Assembly (NCBI GenBank): GCA_008704415.1 | Contig: VXIS01000028.1 | Coordinates: forward strand, 186,001 to 250,000 | DNA length: 64,000 nt | From: Sphaerosporella brunnea | Lineage: Eukaryota > Ascomycota > Pezizomycetes > Pezizales > Pyronemataceae | Reading direction: 5' to 3' | Shown: positions 1 through 11,209 of the stretch, in pieces | Layout of the letters: each line of letters begins with the position of its first letter | Numbering within the stretch: the first letter of the stretch is position 1 | The notes under the pieces: generated by a model | Databases searched by the model: none | What the model saw: the letters and a program-made list of their open reading frames with translations, nothing else | Told to the model about the DNA's origin: nothing | Translations under genes and position numbers: made by a program

Positions 1-1989
1 CAGCAACGACCGCGATACTGGCAACAGCGTACCGACGTGAGGACCGCTGCGGGGACTCAGGGATGCACCGTCGACGTCAACACTGATGAGTGCCTTGTGC
101 CGGTGAAGGGGGTTCCCCAGAAGCTACATACGTTTCGAGCGGACAACGAACAGATACACCATGCAGTCGTCACACACAGCCATTATTTCACGCCTTGAGC
201 GCTATGAAACCGGCGGAGGAACTGGCAATAGATGTTTAATGACGCAAACCTGGTTCGAGTTTCCCTAACCAAAGGCCAAAATTCCTAATGCAACAGCCTT
301 GCCGACGGCGGCCCTCCGACAAGTCTGACATGGCCGTCAGAGGGGCGAGCCAATCGTCTGCCGTAAAACGCAGCGTGAAGCTGATTCAAGGCACCTGAAG
401 TCTTACCATGCTGTCATTCTCGAGCTATGACATCGCTCACAAACGCATTGTAATTGAGTATAAATTCCGCCCACACCACGACGCGGCCATTGTGACCCCA
501 ATACCTCTGCGACACGTCGGGTATGCGGCGCGCCTGTTTGACACGCCCCACGAGAGGTAGTGAGCGCTCGGGTGCGGTGATATATAGTCGTCGCCCCGGT
601 CGGAACATGTGACATGCTAGCAGTCGGGAGTAAATCTGGCTACACCACACGCGGATGTCGACGCCAATACTGGCCTGTATTGGGTGGTTTGTCGGATGGC
701 ACAAGTTCCAGAGTGTGCACGATTCAGTCACTCAGTAATAAGAATGCAGGGTTGGGGGGCCGGCCCAACAATGAACGAGCTATCTTCGTACCAGCAGCAG
801 AGAAACGCGCGAACAGATTCAAATGACAATGCACTGGCCACTAACCCACGTTGCTTCTGCTCTCGTCAGCCGCGTCACGATCATGCCACGAATTCTGCAC
901 GCACGCTCTGCGTGAAGGCTTCCTGTAGCATTCGCGCAACGCTCCTTATCTGGTCCATCTAGGTCGTACGACAGCATCCAGGCTCACAGATACATTGAAG
1001 CAAGTAAGCGCTTTTTGTATCTGCAGGTGCCGTTGAATCTTCGTACGTCCCATATGGAAACCTACACGGAAACTGCGGGTTTCTGTGGTCATGGACGTGC
1101 ATAAACCATCTTCACGCCGCTGATATATGATTTTGCCTCGACGTCATTAGGCGGTTGACCGTCCGGACATATACGCTGTGGACCCGTCTTGTACCAGGAT
1201 GGCGTTCGGATAGGTACCAAGCGGTCTTCAAGTAATAACACTGTGGGCGATTGTCCGTTCGCGGTATTACCCTCGGTGGTGCAATTTTCCGTAGAACCAC
1301 GCTGGGTCGTCCGTCTGCGTTACAGTCGAGTGAAGACCGAAGCTAACCCCGGATAGGGATGCTAGAAGGCCGCTCAATACAACCATCCACATGACGGCGG
1401 GCCTCGTTGAACGCGCCACCAAGCATCCGGCTCCGATGATACCGTGCTTCAACTCGTACCTCCAGTCATTGTTGTCATATCCTGGGCCCTCCCAAGCGGC
1501 GTTGAAAATTTAATGGCGTGTTGTGGTTCTCGCTCCGTGCCAGTATCGTGCGCAGGCAGACTGCGGGGGCGACGGGGCTCGTGACGGAAGGCGTCTAGAG
1601 CAAAACCTTTCCACAACCGGTTGCTCTGCTCGTTCTCTGTCCATCCCCATCCATCGTTATATCACGGTTCAGTTACCCACCCACCAATCCACAGCATTAG
1701 CGCCAGCTCTGATGCTCACCAGCTGCGCTGCGAGGACGGGCCCGGGCGTAGCAGCTGGGCGACGGAAGGCCTGGTACATTCTAGAGGACCAGAGTGAAGC
1801 GACTGCGCATGAAGCTAATGGGGTTTATTTTCTGTGTTTCCTGATTCTTGGTTTTGGTATCATGACAATGCACGGGTTTTTGGTGATGCGTATCGATGTT
1901 GACAACAATTTTGTTTGAAGGTGGTGATGGTAGACAGACGCCCAAATAAAGACAGACAAACAATAGCCAGCACAACAAACAGACGATCT
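1..1989. other. No recognisable gene
   Basis: Reading frames on both strands are short and show no family motif, no consistent codon bias and no clear intron pattern. I read this as decayed non-coding DNA. Confidence 0.5.
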
Positions 1990-2840
1990 TCTTGGAAAAT
2001 TATTTGCCGTAATTAGCCTGCTTCCGACTTGCGCCAAGGGTATCCGGCGGGTGAGGCCGTGCGAGGGGCGCTTGTTGATCACTAACTCGCCCATAGGGCT
2101 GCGCTTGCGGCTGGACCAGTTGGGAGTCTTGGCGGCAGGGGTAGGCGACAGTAGGCGCCGGGAAGGCGACATTCTGGGCGGAGAGGGCGACACGGCGTCC
2201 GCGGCGGGGTCAGCATACTCTCTCCATTCGCCTGCACCTCCTCGTTAAAGATGTTGCTGATTATGCTACCCATGGCCTGCAACTGGTCCTCGTGCCTCTC
2301 GCAAATGAAATTCGCCATCACAATATGGATCTTCTCGTCGGCTAAGCGCAAGGCAGGGTGAGCCGACTAGGCACGCGAGTTGGGCGACAACAGGCGCTGG
2401 GACGGCACATTCTTGGCGTGGAGGGCGACCAGGCGTCCAAGGCCGGGCTATCGTTCTCTGGCTGTGCGGCAAAAGCAGCTGCGCCGTCTCGTCAAGCATG
2501 TTGCTGATTATGCCCGGCTTGGCCTGCAGCTGGTCCTCGTGCCTCTCGTAGATGAAATTCGCCATAACGATGTGGAGCTTCTCGTCGGTTGTGCGCGGGC
2601 TGGGTCAGCGTTCTCTGGCTGTGTGATCAGACGCGCGTGCAGGTGGTTAAAGGCCTCGGTTAGTACAGCTGTCGAGGTAGGGCTGGTACGCCTTCTACCA
2701 TCTGTTGTCGCAATGAAGGTCGCAATAGCGATGATATTTAGCTTCTCGTGGGTTGTTCGCGGGATCAGGACACCGAGCTCGGCGTATAGTTTAGATAGCG
2801 ACATAGGAAGGAGGTGATCGACGAATGCTAAAATCACCAC
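1990..2840 (-). pseudogene. Decayed gene with a three-times repeated ~45-residue module
   Basis: On the minus strand the same protein pattern appears three times in different frames. Two copies read close to DEK(L/I)HIVMANFI, then ERHEDQLQ, a Gly-Ile-Ile-Ser-Asn block and a Thr-Pro-Pro-Arg-rich tail. They lie near 2240-2345 and 2470-2590. The most diverged copy (HEKLNIIAIATFI) lies near 2640-2760. The DNA repeat period is about 230-270 bp. Frames shift between copies, so no single intact protein can be read. I do not recognise the family. The conserved amino-acid spacing across copies suggests the module was once translated. Flanks on both sides contain nothing recognisable. It could instead be a non-coding minisatellite whose similarity is only at DNA level. 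Confidence 0.4.
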
Positions 2841-5800
2841 CTCTCCCGAAGGTCCGATGTACTCAGCATAATGTGTCTGTATGGCAGTGTACTGTTCCCC
2901 GGCGATCTGGGACCAGTGGGCTCATCAAAATGGCGTCCACCCCAAGCACCCAACCAGCTTATATGCGTCACACCCCTTTCGAAGGAATCAAACGCTACTT
3001 GCCCGCGGCGGCGATTGATATTCTTAGGGAAACACCGTGAGGAGGCGGCTGTGTGGATCTGATATTTGACCAACTGCGAAAACGCTCGCCGGCCTACCGT
3101 GTGCCTTCACCAAGGTTTCTGTTGACGAAGCGATCATACGGTGTCTCCGGGGATACGTGCAAAATGCGAAATAATTGAATTGACAGTGGATTTCAGTTTC
3201 ACTGCCTCGCGGCTCGTTGCGACATCTGGGATTTGCATCCCTGCGTGACCGAATGTGGTTCGGACCCAGCGCGGCACATGGAGGCACTAACAGTCACTGG
3301 AGCGGATCCTCACGGCCTGGCACACCAGGCTTTCCCTCCCATCTCAACATTGCAACGTCTGAGGTGGAAAAACATGAGTATATCACTCTACGCAGATGAC
3401 AGTGCTTTTAAATTCTATTTTCCGGCTCGCGGTTCTTCCAATGCACTTCGAAGGTTGCATCGATGCGTTACAAGACGTTTAGCATGCAGTGTGCTTGGGG
3501 ATCGATCAACCCCGGCGTCACTGCCAAAGTAGTAGGCCCAGTGGCCTCAAACGCTGTCCAATCGCATGCTGAGCTCCCTCCCGAGCGCGACAGTGTGGAC
3601 ATAGTTCATTTTCCCGTTCATGTGGCTGAACTGAATCATTGTTCGTTGTGGCGCCGCAAAGGCCGTGAGGGGTGATTTGAAACAGAGCGGGCGCGTTAAA
3701 TACGTCTGGTCTGTGAGGGGCGCGACCAGTCATTCTGTATGAGCAGGCAACCCAATAGCTGGGGAGAGTATTGCTTAAACGTGCTTGCCTTTGAGACTTG
3801 ACTTGGCACAATGATATTTAATGGGTCGGTGGGTGTTGCGGCTGGGCGCAAGCTCTCCAGTTCAAACCTGCTCCAGGGATGCCCCGCAGCAACCCAACCA
3901 ACAACGAGGGAATAGGCTATGCTGTATACAAATAGGTTCTTTGGCATAATAAAACCTACGGTGTTGTATGACAGTTCTTCATGTATTTGGACAAGGGGCG
4001 GTCGCCGCCGTGCATTCTCGGCCAGGATGGTCACCCAAAATCGCATCGAAGGGATAGCCTTCATTTAGCACGACGAATAATTTAGTAGGCGCAAAATGGA
4101 TGACAACTTCTTAAATGCCAGTGCTGGCGATGAAAACAACCAACGCTGCGTCCACCAGGGTATTCACAACGCTCCAACGTCTCCCGAGCCAAACCCCATC
4201 ATCCTGCGAGGCCTCACACCCCCCCTCCCCCTCCAGACGCATGTCAGTACATTGCGGGCCTATGAGCGTCAGGGGCCTGCACGGAATTCCGTGTTTGTCT
4301 GAAGGGATTGGGTGTTGGATTGGAGTTGCATCAATAAAATCGGGGCAATGTAGCAATCGCCAACCTGATTACATGATTGCGGCGACAGCATGCTAGCGGA
4401 TTTGACGCTCATGGCGACACGCCGTTTGTTGCGGTCTAGGCGGAACCCTTGACGCGGATGTATCACTACTGTCGGCGTGACAATACCCAGCGGGCTCAGA
4501 TTCGTGTTAGTCGAGGTCTGGAATCTAATGGTACGGAATATATTACCACCGCAGGACGAACTCAACCCTGCACACCTCTACAGCCTCCAACAAGTCATCT
4601 GACTGCACCACCCAGCACTCTCAAGCCACCAATGTCGCGATCGGGTCATGATCATCAAACAGCACCCTCTCACCCTCGCATTACATATCATCCAACGACC
4701 ACCCTCACACCCATGGTACACTAACACTTAAACATGCGTTAGCACCCAACAATCGCTTCCCATTGCTTGCTCAGCATGGTACGGTCTCGCTTGTCGGCTC
4801 GTAGTAGAAATGGCATCCGCTATAGCTGAAGAGCGCATGAATATCTATGAAGGATCCACAGCAGGTTTGGATGCCAGTGCCGATGGCCCAAGCGCAAAGC
4901 TGGTTCCAGCTTGCCTCTGTGCTTCTGTGCATCGAAGGCTTCGACGTATGTAATTAACCACATAATCAGTCACTCGCGGGATATAATGTGGCGGCACCAG
5001 CCCAACCGTTGTTCCTTTCAACGCTGGCACCTCCGTCAATGCTGACCAGCAATCCTGCTGCTGTCAGCACACCTCCTGAATCGCACATTGTATCCGTGGC
5101 CGATCATAGGCGGAGGTCTTGTGATTCACCACGTCGCCGGGGAATACCAATCCCGTTCCATAGCCGACAATGTGCTGCAATTCCAGCACGGACGCTCAAC
5201 CCCGTTCTCGAAGTCCCAAGACAAATCGGACAGCTAGTCATGCTCACAACTGGTCAAGGTGATCGATACAGTCTGCACGCAGTTGCCCGGAGGGGATGAT
5301 CGGAGTGGTGGCGGCGCAGCGGGTACCTGGTGTCCATGCAGTGCTGCGAGCAACTTCACCCATTCCGGGGAAGAAGTGACGGTACAGCAGCATAAGGGAT
5401 TTCCGAGCGTTTGGCATCGTTAGTTGTTGACCGTTCAAGCACCGTGTGCGCAATGATTCTTATGACTCCTCGTTTGGTCTCGCAATGTGGGGATTCCCGC
5501 TCTGCGTAGTGTTTTGCTGGAGACAAGGCATGTTCTGCAGGGATTGTCAGGGGGGTAGGCCGGTTGCAGCTTCCATTGGCCATGACGCGCGTGGTAGGAT
5601 GTAACCACGAAATAGAAGGTGGTGGCGATGTAGAATTTGCTGCCTGCAGGCGCCAGCAGTTCACGGATACCCGCGCATCGGGGAGACCAACCAACTGGAC
5701 CGCTGAAAGAGGCATTTTATATAGGCAGCAACAAACGCGGCACCAGAGAAAATGGCACTCCGGTTTATGGCCGCTCGAAGTCTACGCTTTCATCTGAGAC

Positions 5801-6825
5801 CAGTTTGACCATTGAGAAAATGATATCTATCCGAACCTCCAAGCGGGGTGAAGTTCCATATCACCCACTGCGCAGACTATGACGGTTATTGACATTCCAC
5901 ACTCGGATCTCAAATATGTCTGCAGGCCGGGCCGCGCCATCAACGGTGACCTGTCGGGCTGCAGCTGAAATGGCTGTGCCGGCCTTACATGATGTTGGGG
6001 CTTCCGGGAGGCACGCAGCAAGTTCCCTACCAGTACGTTTTTGAACGCTGGGTTCTCTTTCACGGGGTTGGCAAATCGACAACGACGCAGCAGGAGATGT
6101 CAGTGGTGAGAGGTCAAACACTCAGTATCTTGATGTCATGCCAGGAGCGCCGCCACATCCTCGATCTCGCTGTTTACTCTGAAACCTACTCCTACCTCCC
6201 GACGCACTACGCCATCCCCAAACTCCACAATTTATGGCTTCCCCCAACCTTACTGCATATAACCGTTTGCCAGCACCCGACCATATTGGATCCCGGTGCG
6301 GCATGTTGTCGTCCTCGAAAGCAAAACAGACGTAGGAGACACGGTGCTAGCAGGCTGTGGATGTTCGGACTGTTCATGAGGCGGCCGGCCAGCCGGACAG
6401 ACACTTATTGCTTCTACCCTCCGTGATGTTGCATGCAGGGTGTCATTTGGGTACCGAACGGTTTGTTCCAGGCTCCAGGAAGGCATGGATGCTATGTAAT
6501 CGAATGAAATAGATTGTGGGTAATGGTCGCCATTGCGGATCGTCCCGCCATATCAGCCAATGCGTAGATGATCTAGAGAGATTTCCAATGTGCCGAGACA
6601 CATAGACGGCTGTAGTCTCCAGGATGCGCGTGGGGAGAACACGCCAATTGGCGGTGGGACCTCAAATCTTGAAGACCCATAGAGAGCTGTGTACGTATCC
6701 ATGCAGTCTGGAAGGACGCTCCGGAGGCGGATGCATTCCCGGTCGTGGTCCGAGAATCGATGAGATTCCTAGAGACCCTCATGGCCACATTGTGTAGGCC
6801 CACTATACCCAGCAGAACGGTAGTA
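2841..6825. other. No recognisable gene
   Basis: About 4 kb with only short overlapping frames. I found no domain motif, terminal inverted repeat or tandem structure I could support. Confidence 0.45.
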
Positions 6826-6833
6826 GGCAGTAC

Positions 6834-7578
6834 TAGTGTTGCACATCATCCGAGCCGACTCATGCAAAAAGATCGAGCCTCAATTTTGAGCTGGATCGCA
6901 ACGTAATTTTTCAAGATTGAGCTGGCTCGGACAAAATTAGTTCGGGCTCAATCTGAGCGTGAGGTCTGTCATGGAAGTTCGGCACTCCGCTGGCATACCG
7001 CTGCTGGGTCTTGCGATGAACTCATCCCCATCACCCCGTCCCAACCCTACCCAACCACCCTCGGACCTCCAAACCCGATCTCATGTCTTAATGCTACCTC
7101 CCTCGGTCCCGTTATTTCCAACGATTGCTTGAATAGCCAGTGACTACTTCGCCATATGCGCGTCTAGCGTTCCCTGCGACCAAAGCCAGGACAAGTGATA
7201 GTTCCGCTTTGGATTGGTTTCTGACCGCTGATTATTAGGGTGTGTGAAAGCCGTGCGAAAAGTGTGGGTATGAAGCGGCCGTGGAGATGCCGCGTGGCGA
7301 TAGTGATTTGCAGCATGAGGAAGCGGAAGATTGCGATCATGATGATCAGGTGGGTGGGGATACGGCCGTGGAAGCTATTCCAGATGCAGGTTCCGGTCTG
7401 AAGGAACTATCACACTGACATAACCAGCGGAGATGGTAAATATCAGTGAGCGCGTTCCATAACTGCACCGCGATCGAAATGGACCACCTCAACGTGATTT
7501 TATGCGGGTAGCTCGAGACGGAAGCGAGCTTTTTGGTTCGGGTCAGGCTCGTGTCGAGCTGGCTGGTGTGCAACACTA
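6834..7578. mobile_element. Small hAT-like TIR element, non-autonomous
   Basis: The left end TAGTGTTGCACATCATCC is mirrored at the right end by the reverse complement of TAGTGTTGCACACCAGCC (16 of 18 identical). Both ends carry GAGCC/AGCTCG-rich subterminal sequence like the clear hAT elements of this window. The element is 745 bp and I find no transposase domain inside. The flanking 8-mers (GGCAGTAC and TCCTTCAT) do not match, so either the target duplication has decayed or one end belongs to another copy. A remnant near 61772 begins with a related end. Confidence 0.5.
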
Positions 7579-7675
7579 TCCTTCATAAGGGACCCTGAGA
7601 TTGTGCCGGCCGGCCACAAAATCAATGGATATGACTCGCCGAAACTAGATGGATACATGTACCATCGACGCACAT

Positions 7676-8493
7676 CAGTGATGGACATGGCCTGAGCCGG
7701 CTGGAGCCAGAGCCGTCTGGATCCGCCCAAATTTTGAGCTCGAGCGGGCTCCAACTTTTACTTGGAATTTCGTTCGCTCCAAGTGGAAGTCTTGGGTAAT
7801 CCAAGCCATCGCGTACGTACTGCACCCTTCACGTCACATACCCAACTAGCTCGCAGCCTCTACGACATCGTCAGCTCCTACTCCTGCTGACGAAAAGGAC
7901 GAACATATGCAGGCGTTCTACAAAAAACCGAGCGGATAATCGGGTAAACACAATAACAAAAGCCCCCGGATCTCGATTTAATGCCTGTGATCCAGATTAT
8001 TCCCAAGGTACTGCCGGAGGCCTCACACTGAGCGAGCAGTGGATCTCGGCGCACACTGCATTTCTCCACACGCGGAGAATCATTTCTGAGAGAGCAATTG
8101 AAGTGAAAGAGGGGATCTCTAGCGCTGGGCATACCATTCGAAGGAGTCGAGCAACCCGGTATTGCCGCTCAAGAACTGGGTGAAGCGAACCGGAATAAAA
8201 CCGCAGGAAACGTCGTGTTATGACAACCCGGATGATGCACATTGTGGGTACAACTGGTGAGGATGTGGGGAGTGATAGGGAACATGACGCCCCGGAGGTT
8301 GTCGGACGTCTCAGATTCATCTGCACGGATTGGAAACTCATGTAATGTACATCTCACCCAAAGGCTTGCCGTCCGGCCGATCGTTTCTTAAAACTGTGGG
8401 AGGGCTCGAGCCCACGAGCGGAGCCCGCAAAGTTGAGGAGCTGACACGAGCCTAGTCTCCGGCTTGAGTCGAGACGGCTCGTGCGCATCAATA
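7676..8493. mobile_element. hAT element, internally deleted; relative of the copy at 22889
   Basis: The element starts CAGTGATGGACATGGCC and ends with the diverged match GTGCGCATCAATA. It is flanked by 8-mers ACGCACAT (7668-7675) and ACCCACAT (8494-8501), a 7-of-8 target duplication typical of hAT insertions. Its interior is clearly homologous to the element at 22889-24104, including a stretch encoding a MQAFYKKPSG-like peptide that is broken by a stop here. At 818 bp it lacks a catalytic transposase core and must have moved in trans. Divergence from the other copy suggests it is older. Confidence 0.7.
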
Positions 8494-8501
8494 ACCCACA
8501 T

Positions 8502-9654
8502 TTAGAGACTTTGTTCATCCGAGCACATCTATCGGCTCGGTCAGAGTCAGAGTGCTTTCGTTGCCAGGTAAAACAGCCACCAGCGGATCCCAGCCGAACA
8601 TGCCTGGAGAATGTGCCTGACCCACTCTTGGTCGGTGTATCGGGGAGGTATATGCCGCTTGCCATGGTTGAGCTTTTGGTCTAGCCTGCTATGGGGAACC
8701 GGCTATGTTTTTCCTGAGCACTTCGCAAAACAGAAGCGTTCCGCGAGTGTACCTGAAGGTGGTCGGAACGACGACGTTCGTTTGTGGGCAGGCAACGGAA
8801 AGGCTCAAGCTCGCAACAATCTTTCTGATCTTGGGTAATGTCGCCCACGATGCGAAAATAGACCACACGACTATGGATATACATTGCTACCGTGTTTGCA
8901 CAAGAGATATGGCCCTTGAACAAAGAATTGGACAGCGACAGTGCGTATATAAATCTCGCCAACGCACAGCCGGATCAAAATGGTGCCCGGTGGATGGCTC
9001 GTCGTATTATTAGGTGGAGTCCTCGGTTGGTAGACCGCTGATGATCTCTCACGCTGCGCGGACAGGATGGCAAGGACAGAGCGTCTTCTCTGACCAGAGA
9101 CCCCAAAGAATCGGTTCGATGGCGGGCGCTTGAGCCCAGCTGAATCATAACTCCAGAGACGCAGAGTACGAATGGCGGGCAGGTGATCCCTGCTTTAACC
9201 ACCGCACACGTTCCAGGAACCCTGCACTAGCACTCTCAATATGCGTCGGCCAGCTGGCTCACTTTGCGCGCAAGACCACGACAAGGATGCAACTCCACTG
9301 CCACCCGAGGCCGTCTCCGCCGCAGCGACTCCGTCGTATGTATACCAGGTATAACGCGTCCAAGCGCGTGTAAAGCGTTGCCGACTCTGACATTTCCTAC
9401 ACTCTGATGCACGTAGTTGAGACATGGTTGTTATTTATCACCTAGTCTATTCTGCGCAGCGGGGAGTCGTGCTAGATATAAACTAAGGGACAGAAGAACC
9501 GTACATAAGAAGGAAAACCACAGGAAAGAAAAAACCAAAGCAAATCATCCCACCTGAACCCGAATCGCGCATCTGTGAAGGTTGCCCCTAGCCCGGCAGA
9601 GTTGAGTCCGGAGTCCGAGCGTCAGGAGCCCTAAGCCAGCCCGGCCCGGGAGCC
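8502..9654. other. No recognisable gene
   Basis: Short frames only. The last ~200 bp before 9655 is the 3' flank of the minus-strand recombinase remnant and shows no further coding signal. Confidence 0.45.
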
Positions 9655-11083
9655 TCAGGAACACCCAAGCGCGACCCGTAGCCGCGAGTCGAAGAGGAGG
9701 TGCAAGGGGCGAAATGAGCGGTGTGACGCAGCGTGGGCAGCGGTGCGAGTCTGTAGTCTGCGAGAGATGCCCAACAGCTGCTCCGTGTGAACCTCGATGT
9801 ATCGCTTATAGGCATCCGACCGCCAGCGTCCCAGCAGCTGGATCTCATGGTCCGTAAGTCCGGCAAGGCGCGCACTGGTTGCCGCACCTCGTCTGAACGA
9901 GTGCCCGGAGTGGTGTCCCGTGATTCCTTGATGGACCAGACATAAGCGGAGGCAGCGGACCACATAGTCGCGCGAGAAGGGCTGATTGCTGGGGCGCGTG
10001 AAGAGTGGCTGGAGAGAGTCGAACTGCCCACCAGCAGTGCGGATATTTTTGAGATTCCGCAGTGCAGCGAGAGGGCATGCGAGGACCGGTGCGGGGGCGA
10101 CGGTAAGTGTAATACCGTGACGGAAGGGGTTCGTTTTGGAGGCCGGCAGCGTAGAGGTTGGCCTGCATGATGTTGTTCCGCCAGCGGGGAAGACATTGCA
10201 GGATCTTGAGAAGGACATCGCGGGTAATTGGGAGGCGTTCCCGGGTTCCAGCCTCTCCGTAAAAACGCCGAGCGCCCTGAATTATGCGCTGAAGGCGCGG
10301 GTGGTCGAAAATGCTGTCGGTAGGCAGGCCCATATCAACATGCAAACTTTCAAGGCCGGTAATAGTTCTTGGCTTGACCCTGCCCCCGAGGGAACCCAGC
10401 CAATTGCAGGTGAGCGGTACTGTGGCTGGGAAGGGGTGGGCATTGTGTTCGTTCAGTGCGACATAGGTAGTGCAGCTGCGCCTTGCGGTGTTGTCGGTCT
10501 TGCGGGTGCTCTGTCTCAGGCCCCACCAGAGATAACGGGCTGCCGGTCGGCTGAGCTCCGGGAGATCTTGATACCGGCTGGGGGGAGGGTCCACAGAGGG
10601 GTGCTGCCTAGCGGAGGTGTGGTAGACGCGGGTGGTTGGCCGACGAGGGAGGATTGACCAACGCTGGAGGCGTGGCCAACTATGGTGGTGGTCGTCAGAG
10701 GGGAGGGCAGATTTCTCGGCGTGGTTGTTGACGCCCGGGGGGCACGCAGTGCAGCCTAGTGCGGGCTGCGCTTGAGCGCTGAGAGCCTGGGGCCCCTGGA
10801 GAGTACTGAGGTGCGCGGTAAAGGCACTCATGGTGTCCGTCATTTTGTTGAGGAAAGCCATCGGCACAGTTACCAGGGTGGGCGCGGGCTCGGGAGTGGC
10901 GGGCACCTGGATGTTTGTCTGGGATGGCTGCCCGGAGGTTGGTTCCCAAGCGATGCCCGCAAATTGGCGCTCAAGCTCAGAGACGTCCGTGAGGTCGGCT
11001 TCATCGCCATAATCCACCTTGTCTTCGTCCTGAGCGGCGGTCTGAGTGGCCGGGGGAGCTGGAGTTCCGCGAGTGCGGACCAT
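9655..11083 (-). pseudogene. Tyrosine recombinase (DIRS/Ngaro or Crypton type), core deleted and frameshifted
   Basis: This catalyses DNA strand exchange in YR retroelements and Cryptons. The chosen start is the ATG at 11083, opening with MVRTRGTPAPP, about 107 nt downstream of a TATA box. An acidic N-terminal region is followed by a core-binding part (GLPTDSIFDHPRLQRIIQGA, then ERLPITRDVLL). In another frame comes the catalytic half: LPASKTNPFRHG, the box-II motif GHSFRRGAATSA and LGRWRSDAYKRYI with the presumed nucleophilic Tyr. At about 10140-10150 the sequence jumps from NLYAA straight to LPASKTNP. The family segment between these, which carries the first catalytic Arg, is missing and the frame changes. 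A smaller gap lies upstream after RTITG. No reverse transcriptase is nearby, so DIRS/Ngaro and Crypton cannot be separated. The element is inactive as written. Confidence 0.82.
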
Positions 11084-11189
11084 GTTTTTGAAAAAAGAAG
11101 GATGGCTGGATGGAAGGTAAAAGAACAGCGCGAAGACGAGGTGGGTGCTGGAGGTCTGCAGGGCCCTGAGGCGCGGAAGAAGGGGTCCC

Positions 11190-11195
11190 TTTATA
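11190..11195 (-). promoter_or_regulatory. TATA box of the recombinase remnant
   Basis: CTATAAAGG on the minus strand, about 107 nt before the ATG at 11083. A pyrimidine-rich leader lies between, as is usual in fungal promoters. Confidence 0.5.
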
Positions 11196-11209
11196 GGGGA
11201 CCGGCCAAA

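Noticed and set aside
240..290. tRNA-like GGTTCGAGT box
   Set aside because: Neither the T-stem nor any cloverleaf arms pair around it.
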